Assembly (NCBI GenBank): GCA_029266795.1
Contig: JAQSWE010000066.1
Location: 1 to 10,141 of the forward strand
DNA length: 10,141 nt
Reading direction: 5' to 3'
DNA from: Alphaproteobacteria bacterium
GTDB taxonomy: Bacteria > Pseudomonadota > Alphaproteobacteria > Micavibrionales > UBA2020
The notes below the pieces were generated by a model. The model was given only the letters and a program-made list of their open reading frames with translations. It had not been told where the DNA came from and did no database searches. The position numbers and the translations under genes were made by a program. The number at the start of each line of letters is the position of its first letter. Positions within the stretch are counted from its first letter, which is position 1. Positions 5,686 through 10,141 of this stretch are shown here, one piece after another.

Positions 5686-7743
5686 ATGAAGGCAAAAAAG
5701 AAAACGCCCAAAACCCCGACACCCGCCGCGCCCAAACGCGCGTTCTTTACGCCGCTCGGCTTGTTCTTTTTTGTCCTGAGCCTCGTTTACATCGTGGCGG
5801 AGGCTGTTTTCAATATGCAGCTGCTGGAGGTTGCGGGCAGCGTCAAATCCGATCCTGACACCCTCGACAAGCTGCAGTATTTCGGGCGCACGGTCTCGGC
5901 TTTCGGCTTTACGCTTCTGGTGCTGGGCCTGTTCCAGTCTTCCGGCTTTTACCTGCGCACTAAACGTGACTGGTGGAAATTCCTTGGTGTTGCGACCGTC
6001 TGCATCATCCCCTTCATTATGGTGTTCCGCCATAGCGTGCCGGAGTTGATGCCGAAGGGCTATACGGCACCGCTGGGGCTGGAGCCCGTCGAGGTCATGA
6101 TCAGCGTGCTGCCGCTGCTCGGCCTTTTCATGGTGCTGGCAAGCGGGGGACGCTGGCGCCCGCAAATTATCATCTGCCTCATCCTGCTGGCATGGCCCGC
6201 AATGTTCCTCGGCCAGAAATTGCTGATTGAAAGCTATGTCGTCGATTCAACCGACTGGGAAGAACGCCAGAACGCGCGTTACATGCTGATGCTGCGGGCG
6301 GGGCTGGAGGATTGCGTGCTGACGCTGGGCGACCTGCAGCTGTGCAAGGACGATCAGGGCGCGCCTGACCTCAAAGCCGCGCGGATTATCGTGAGCGCGC
6401 TCTGGATGATGAAGCCGGAGGCGATTTTGCGCGACCTTGAAATGAACCGCGATTCAATCGTTGAATCCGCCGCCATTCGCGGCGTCTGGTTCTCCCCGCA
6501 GGACCAGTACAAAAGCTATGTGAAGAAGGTTGAAAAGACGCGGGACAAGTACGAAAAGGATGTGTCGAACCAGTTCTATACGAAATATTATAACCCCTAT
6601 AAAAAAGCGTCCGAGATGTACCAGAAGGCAATCGATCCTGCGAGCCTCGATGCACAGTCGAAACAGGCGGTCGATGAAATCGACAAGGAGATGGAGGAGG
6701 GGTGGAAAAAATACCGCGCCGCCGTGCGCGATTTCGAACAGACGGTGTCGGTGATCGTGGCGCAGGCGATGCGCGATGCCATGTCGGTGGGCGGCACGGT
6801 AAATGCCATCTGCGCGGCGCGCGACCAAGACTGCCCCGAGGTTGATACCACGCCCTATATCCGCACCGCGCAGCGCAAGGCGATCCGCGAATTCACGCTG
6901 TCGGCAGGCTATCCGCCCAGCATTTCGGAGAAAGAAGATTTCCTGAAGCATCCGAAGACCAAGAAAATGGTGAACGAGCGCGTGCAGATGGCGGTGCGCA
7001 GCCGCTTCGATATGCCCGATTTCACGCTGCCCGAGACATGGGAATACGAACCGAATGATTTCCAGCGCAAGATATCTGCCCTCATCAAGGAACAGGCGGA
7101 AAAGAAATGGAATGCCAAGTTCGGCAAAAAACTGCCACCCGGGCTGAATGAAGCGGAATTCATGAAGACGCTGGGCGTCGATACCTCGCTGCCGCCGGTC
7201 GAGCAGATGCTGATGACCGAAGAAATGTTTTTCAAGAAATACGTGATGCCGGGCAACCAGCGGCTCGTGACCGCGATGCTCGATGATTTGCGCAACGAGC
7301 GCAAGCTGCATCCCGATGACGCTGTGGAGATGGAAACGGGCAAGGACTACGTGAAGGCGCTCTACATCCCCACCATTTCGCTCGTCGTGTCGCTGTCGGT
7401 CGTCATGATGACGGTTATGCGTGGCGTGATCCTGCTGCCGGCGGCGATGGGGCGCGTGCGCATCTGGAAGTACCAGTTGTCGCCGATGACCATGCGGTTC
7501 GTGATGGCGGGTGGCTTTATCGGCTTCCTGCTCTGGCTGCCCTATGCGGTGCCAAACCCCTATGCCAGCGGCGCGACCTATAAGCGCTATTACGCCGCAG
7601 CGGCAGCCGAGCATTCATTCGTCGCCGGCGTCATGAACTGGGCCGTGCATGTGCAGCCGGTGATTTACAGGGCGGGAACGGCGATACGGGATTTACGCGT
7701 CAAGAAACCGGCGCAGCAGTCGCAAGCTCCCACCCAGAATTAG
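5686..7743 (+). CDS. Large multi-pass membrane protein of unknown function
   Basis: I do not recognise this 685-residue protein. After a Lys/Pro-rich basic lead (1-18) come five predicted membrane helices at about 20-43, 68-90, 97-115, 134-152 and 159-180. Positive charges lie in the segments RTKRDWWK (91-98) and GGRWRP (154-159), placing the N-terminus in the cytoplasm. Residues 181-557 form a charged soluble region, predicted periplasmic, with coiled-coil-like Lys/Glu-rich stretches (about 272-350) and cysteines at 210, 220, 376 and 383 that could form disulphides there. Two clear C-terminal helices (about 557-578 and 604-622) and a possible third amphipathic segment (640-660) follow, then a basic tail. 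No enzymatic motif, Walker site or signal peptide is seen. Long open frame, codon pattern consistent with the neighbours and family-like topology make it a real gene. It follows the RHH gene closely and overlaps the accA stop by 4 bp. Confidence 0.88.
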   Translation: MKAKKKTPKTPTPAAPKRAFFTPLGLFFFVLSLVYIVAEAVFNMQLLEVAGSVKSDPDTLDKLQYFGRTVSAFGFTLLVLGLFQSSGFYLRTKRDWWKFLGVATVCIIPFIMVFRHSVPELMPKGYTAPLGLEPVEVMISVLPLLGLFMVLASGGRWRPQIIICLILLAWPAMFLGQKLLIESYVVDSTDWEERQNARYMLMLRAGLEDCVLTLGDLQLCKDDQGAPDLKAARIIVSALWMMKPEAILRDLEMNRDSIVESAAIRGVWFSPQDQYKSYVKKVEKTRDKYEKDVSNQFYTKYYNPYKKASEMYQKAIDPASLDAQSKQAVDEIDKEMEEGWKKYRAAVRDFEQTVSVIVAQAMRDAMSVGGTVNAICAARDQDCPEVDTTPYIRTAQRKAIREFTLSAGYPPSISEKEDFLKHPKTKKMVNERVQMAVRSRFDMPDFTLPETWEYEPNDFQRKISALIKEQAEKKWNAKFGKKLPPGLNEAEFMKTLGVDTSLPPVEQMLMTEEMFFKKYVMPGNQRLVTAMLDDLRNERKLHPDDAVEMETGKDYVKALYIPTISLVVSLSVVMMTVMRGVILLPAAMGRVRIWKYQLSPMTMRFVMAGGFIGFLLWLPYAVPNPYASGATYKRYYAAAAAEHSFVAGVMNWAVHVQPVIYRAGTAIRDLRVKKPAQQSQAPTQN

Positions 7744-8687
7744 AGCGTGTGCCCCATCTCCAGATATTTCTGGCGGCGGCGTATTTTTAAGGTCGGGCCG
7801 TCCATTTTCGACAGTTCGCCGAGGGCGTTTTCGATGTAGTCGCCCACGACATCCATCGTGCGGTCGGCATCGCGATGTGCACCGCCCATGGGTTCTTCGA
7901 TGATGGTGTCGATGATGCCCAGCTGTTTCAGGTCCTGCGCGGTCAGCTTCAGTGCGCGCGCGGCATCCTTCGCGAATTCGGCGGAGCGCCAGAGGATGGA
8001 GGCACAGCCTTCGGGTGAAATGACGGAATAGATCGAATGTTCCAGCATCATCACGCGGTCGGCGGTGGCGATTGCAATCGCGCCGCCCGAACCGCCTTCA
8101 CCGATGATGACGGAGACGATGGGTACGGTCGCGCGCAGGCAGGATTCAATCGATTTCGCGATGGCTTCGGACTGGCCGCGTTCTTCCGCTTCGATGCCGG
8201 GGAAGGCGCCGGCGGTGTCGACCAGCGTCACGATGGGCAGGCTGAATTGCGTGGCGAGTTCCATCAGGCGCTGCGCCTTGCGATAGCCTTCAGGCCGCGA
8301 CATGCCGAAATTGTGCTTCACGCGCGTGGTGGTGTCCGCGCCTTTTTCCTGACCGATGACGACGCAGGACTGGCCGCGGAACCGGCCGAGGCCGCCCATC
8401 AGCGCATTGTCTTCGCCAAACAGGCGGTCGCCCGCGAGCGGCGTGAAATCCTGAATCAGGCGGCGGGTGTAATCGACGAAGTGGGGACGGTTGGGATGGC
8501 GCGCGACCTGTACTTTTTGATCGGCTGTCAGCTTGGAATAGGTCTGCACCAGAATGCGTTCGGCCTTTTCCTGGATGCGGGTGATTTCATCCGACAGATT
8601 GACGCCGCCGCCTTTTTCCATGTTCTGGAGTTCCAGCACTTTGGATTCAAGTTCGACGACCGGCTTTTCAAATTCGAGATGGTACAT
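7740..8687 (-). CDS. accA: Acetyl-CoA carboxylase carboxyltransferase subunit alpha
   Basis: AccA pairs with AccD in the cytoplasm to transfer the carboxyl group from carboxybiotin (on AccB) to acetyl-CoA, making malonyl-CoA, the committed step of fatty acid synthesis. The 315-residue product matches the usual 315-320. Hallmarks are the N-terminal FEKPVVELESKVLELQ, LVDTAGAFPG (155-164), the oxyanion-hole region GEGGSGGA (196-203), SPEGCASILW (224-233) and GGAHRD near 268. The frame is open to ATG 8726, but I choose ATG 8687: it fits the family N-terminus (YHLEFEKP matches LNFLDFEQP of E. coli), has a GGAAGG ribosome-binding site (8693-8698) 5 bases upstream, and the predicted promoter would start transcription at about 8726. 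It converges with the upstream-strand membrane protein and shares 4 bp at the stops. Confidence 0.96.
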   Translation of the reverse strand: MYHLEFEKPVVELESKVLELQNMEKGGGVNLSDEITRIQEKAERILVQTYSKLTADQKVQVARHPNRPHFVDYTRRLIQDFTPLAGDRLFGEDNALMGGLGRFRGQSCVVIGQEKGADTTTRVKHNFGMSRPEGYRKAQRLMELATQFSLPIVTLVDTAGAFPGIEAEERGQSEAIAKSIESCLRATVPIVSVIIGEGGSGGAIAIATADRVMMLEHSIYSVISPEGCASILWRSAEFAKDAARALKLTAQDLKQLGIIDTIIEEPMGGAHRDADRTMDVVGDYIENALGELSKMDGPTLKIRRRQKYLEMGHTL

Positions 8688-8732
8688 GCTTGCCTTCCAT
8701 AAACGCGGATATGCGCTTTTGTCCAAGGCATG

Positions 8733-8761
8733 TTTATATTCAATATGGCGGGTTTTTGCAA
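8733..8761 (-). promoter_or_regulatory. Promoter of accA
   Basis: On the minus strand a -35 TTGCAA (8756-8761, 4 of 6) and a -10 TATAAA (8733-8738, 5 of 6) are 17 bp apart. Transcription would start near 8726, leaving about 39 bases of leader before the chosen accA start at 8687. Confidence 0.6.
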
Positions 8762-8789
8762 AGGTTTGGGGCGGTTATTTTCCCATAAG

Positions 8790-8829
8790 TGAAACGGGGA
8801 AGCCCTTTTTCAAGGACTTCCCCGTTTCA
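8790..8829 (-). terminator. Long GAAA-capped hairpin after the DUF2171 gene
   Basis: On the minus strand TGAAACGGGGAAG (8829-8817 by complement) pairs with CTTCCCCGTTTCA, 13 bp perfect, continuing through one G-U pair and CCTT/AAGG to a GAAA tetraloop: 18 bp in all. On the plus strand the wobble becomes a C-A mismatch, so the structure favours RNA from the minus strand. It lies about 20 bases past the DUF2171 stop, where a terminator is expected, but there is no U-tract after it. It may be a processing or stability element, or a terminator working without a U-run. Confidence 0.55.
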
Positions 8830-8850
8830 AAGCTGTGAAGCTCTAATGTC

Positions 8851-9084
8851 TTACGACTGCCACTGCGCGCGGACGTCTTCCACGGTCTTGGACAGGTGGA
8901 CGTGCGCGTCCACATGATCGACCCATTCCATCGGAATGTAGTGGTGTTCGCCGCCGGCAGCCTTGTCGGTGCGGGTCAGCTTGATCATGCTTTCGCCTTC
9001 CAGATGGTCGACGGTGCCGACATGCAGGCCGTCCGACGAGCGGACTTCCATTTGCGGTTCGATGGGTTCGTTTACGGTGTTCAT
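8851..9084 (-). CDS. DUF2171 domain protein
   Basis: A 77-residue soluble protein. VRSSDGLHVGTVDHLEGESM (14-33) followed by IKLTR, GGEHHYIPMEWVDHVDAHVH (44-63) and L then give the full pattern of the DUF2171 (PRC-barrel-like) family, small proteins common in alphaproteobacteria with no established biochemical role. The domain spans almost the whole length, as is usual. The ATG at 9084 has a strong AGGAG ribosome-binding site (9091-9095) 6 bases upstream. It sits alone between xerD and accA, bounded by hairpins on both sides, so it is probably its own transcription unit. I see no convincing promoter in the roughly 100 bp upstream. Confidence 0.88.
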   Translation of the reverse strand: MNTVNEPIEPQMEVRSSDGLHVGTVDHLEGESMIKLTRTDKAAGGEHHYIPMEWVDHVDAHVHLSKTVEDVRAQWQS

Positions 9085-9156
9085 GATGTGCTCCTGTTAA
9101 ATTGATTGTTCGAAGCACTAACCATTCACGGCGCGTTTTGCTCCCTCGCAGGCATG

Positions 9157-9186
9157 AAAAAGGGGAGCCTTTTAAGGGGCTCCCCT
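9157..9186 (-). terminator. Intrinsic terminator of xerD
   Basis: On the minus strand AGGGGAGCC (9186-9178) and GGCTCCCCT (9169-9161) form a 9-bp GC-rich stem around an 8-base loop, followed by a T-run (9160-9157, five Ts counting the last stem base). It lies 45 bases past the xerD stop codon and is a standard rho-independent terminator. Confidence 0.75.
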
Positions 9187-9209
9187 GATTCTTATCGATT
9201 TTTTACAGA

Positions 9210-9225
9210 TAACCCGTGAGGGTTA
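9210..9225 (-). other. Small hairpin just after the xerD stop codon
   Basis: TAACCC and GGGTTA form a 6-bp stem with a 4-base loop, 6 bases past the TGA of xerD. On the minus strand it is followed by A residues, not T, so it is not itself an intrinsic terminator; it may protect the 3' end or be chance. Confidence 0.35.
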
Positions 9226-9231
9226 CTTGTA

Positions 9232-10141
9232 TCAGCCGACTTTTGCCATCGGATGTTTGTCCGTAGCAGCTTTCGCCTGATCGCCGACCACTTGCGTGTA
9301 GATCTGGGTCGTTGCGATATCGGCGTGGCCGAGCATTTTCTGGACCGAACGTAGATCTGCGCCGTGCTTCAGCAGGTGGGTCGCGAAAGCGTGACGGAGA
9401 ACGTGCGGGCTGACGCGTTCCGGATCGATGCCGGCGTTGCGGGACAGCTCTTTCAGGAGCTGCGCGAAGCGCTGGCGGGTCAGGTGACCGGATTCCGAAG
9501 TACGCGACGGGAAGAGCCACTTGCTCTGGCTGTCGGTACGGTCGGGCATCAGGAACTTGGTGCGGATGTCCATGTAGCCTTTCATCGCGCGTTGAGCGGG
9601 TTCCGAGAGAGGAGCCATGCGCTCGCGGCCGCCTTTGCCTTCAACCGTCAGGTAACGGTTGTCGGGGCCGATGGAGGTCAGGGGCAGGCCAACGAGTTCC
9701 GACACGCGGAGACCGGTGGCATACAGGATTTCGAGCAGCGCCACGAGACGGACGCTTTCCGGGCCGCCTTGCTTCTGAGCCGTCGTGATGAGGACCGTAA
9801 CTTCGTCTTCACTCAGGATCTTGGGCAGGGTACGGGTTTGCTTGGGGCTCTCGATGGTGGACGTCGGATCATCCGAGCGTTTGCCTTCGGAAACAAGGAA
9901 ACCGTAGAACTGGCGGAGCGCCGAAATGCGGCGAGCGATCGTGCGAACAGCAGTTTTGCCGCCGCCTTTGCTCTTTGCATTTTCGCGGCCACCGAGTTCG
10001 CCGAGATAGGATTTGAGATCGGTTGTGCTTGCGCTGTCGATTTCTTTCGCCTGTTTTTTCAGGAAAGAGCAGACATCTGCAAGGTCACGCTCGTAAGCGT
10101 GACGGGTGTTGAGTGCCGCACCGCGTTCAGCGATGAGCATA
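9232..10141 (-). CDS. xerD: Tyrosine recombinase XerD, 5' end outside window
   Basis: XerD with XerC resolves chromosome dimers at dif sites, activated by FtsK at the division septum. The visible 302 residues have the N-terminal SAM-like core-binding domain (about 1-90) and the catalytic domain (105-300). All active-site residues are present: Arg145 (ATGLRVSELVGL), Lys169 (EGKGGRER), His246 and Arg249 (SPHVLRHAFATHLLKHGADL), His272 (LGHADIATTQIYT) and nucleophile Tyr281. The HVLRHAFATHLL and HGADLR segments favour XerD over XerC. The ATG at 10140 aligns about a dozen residues inside the usual N-terminus (LIAERGAALNTRHAYERDL corresponds to the first helix), so the real start is probably beyond the window. 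A Gly/Lys-rich insert (50-62) is slightly unusual. The neighbourhood with accA is seen in other alphaproteobacteria. It ends at a clear terminator. Confidence 0.93.
   Translation of the reverse strand, partial: MLIAERGAALNTRHAYERDLADVCSFLKKQAKEIDSASTTDLKSYLGELGGRENAKSKGGGKTAVRTIARRISALRQFYGFLVSEGKRSDDPTSTIESPKQTRTLPKILSEDEVTVLITTAQKQGGPESVRLVALLEILYATGLRVSELVGLPLTSIGPDNRYLTVEGKGGRERMAPLSEPAQRAMKGYMDIRTKFLMPDRTDSQSKWLFPSRTSESGHLTRQRFAQLLKELSRNAGIDPERVSPHVLRHAFATHLLKHGADLRSVQKMLGHADIATTQIYTQVVGDQAKAATDKHPMAKVG

Noticed and set aside
5494..6165. Minus-strand frame (223 codons) spanning the RHH and membrane-protein junction
   Set aside because: It crosses two real genes on the other strand and is Gln/His/Arg-rich with no domain, typical of a shadow.
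6454..7614. Minus-strand open frame (386 codons) within the membrane-protein gene
   Set aside because: Composition is His/Arg-heavy without domain features and it lies wholly opposite the long membrane protein, so it is a shadow.
9232..10141. Integrase of a mobile element rather than XerD
   Set aside because: No tRNA, att repeat, excisionase or cargo is nearby, the sequence carries XerD-type motifs, and the accA neighbourhood is chromosomal.

Overview
The window looks like chromosomal DNA of an alphaproteobacterium. This rests on the linked DnaJ-domain gene, cobS and cobT, an xerD next to accA, a DUF2171 protein and an RHH_4-type ribbon-helix-helix protein, all at moderately high GC. A deeper placement (for example a Micavibrio-like lineage) would be a guess. 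No rRNA, tRNA, CRISPR array or complete transposon is visible.

Left part (1-5000, all genes on the minus strand). Transcription runs from a J-domain protein (4362-4997) into cobS (3381-4358) and then, with abutting stop and start codons, into a small Ead/Ea22-like phage-type gene (3054-3380). A terminator-like hairpin and a textbook sigma-70 promoter (TTGACA, 17 bp, TATAAT) separate this from a solitary protein with an LPD7-like domain (2132-2908). cobT follows (205-2055), with its own good promoter and a TTG start codon. CobS (AAA+ ATPase) and CobT (VWA/MIDAS partner) are the two small subunits of aerobic cobaltochelatase; the large subunit CobN is not in this window. The two genes are usually neighbours, so the roughly 1.3 kb between them looks like an insertion. 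At the left edge is the start of a GIY-YIG nuclease gene preceded by a short imperfect palindrome of the kind that often accompanies such genes.

Middle part (5000-7743). A gene-free stretch of about 316 bp separates the divergent dnaJ-like gene from an RHH DNA-binding protein (5314-5652). After 33 bp comes a 685-residue membrane protein that I do not recognise (5686-7743). Its topology suggests five N-terminal helices, a periplasmic region of about 375 residues with coiled-coil stretches and four cysteines, and two or three C-terminal helices. It converges on accA with a 4-bp overlap of stop codons.

Right part (7740-10141, minus strand). An incomplete xerD (tyrosine recombinase for chromosome dimer resolution, 5' end outside the window) ends at an intrinsic terminator. 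It is followed by a small DUF2171 gene, a long GAAA-capped hairpin without a U-tract, and accA (carboxyltransferase alpha subunit of acetyl-CoA carboxylase), which has its own promoter.

Most of the window is ordinary housekeeping DNA. The parts worth a second look are the cargo between cobS and cobT, the unrecognised membrane protein, two -10 elements placed so that the transcripts would be leaderless, and the 18-bp GAAA-capped hairpin.
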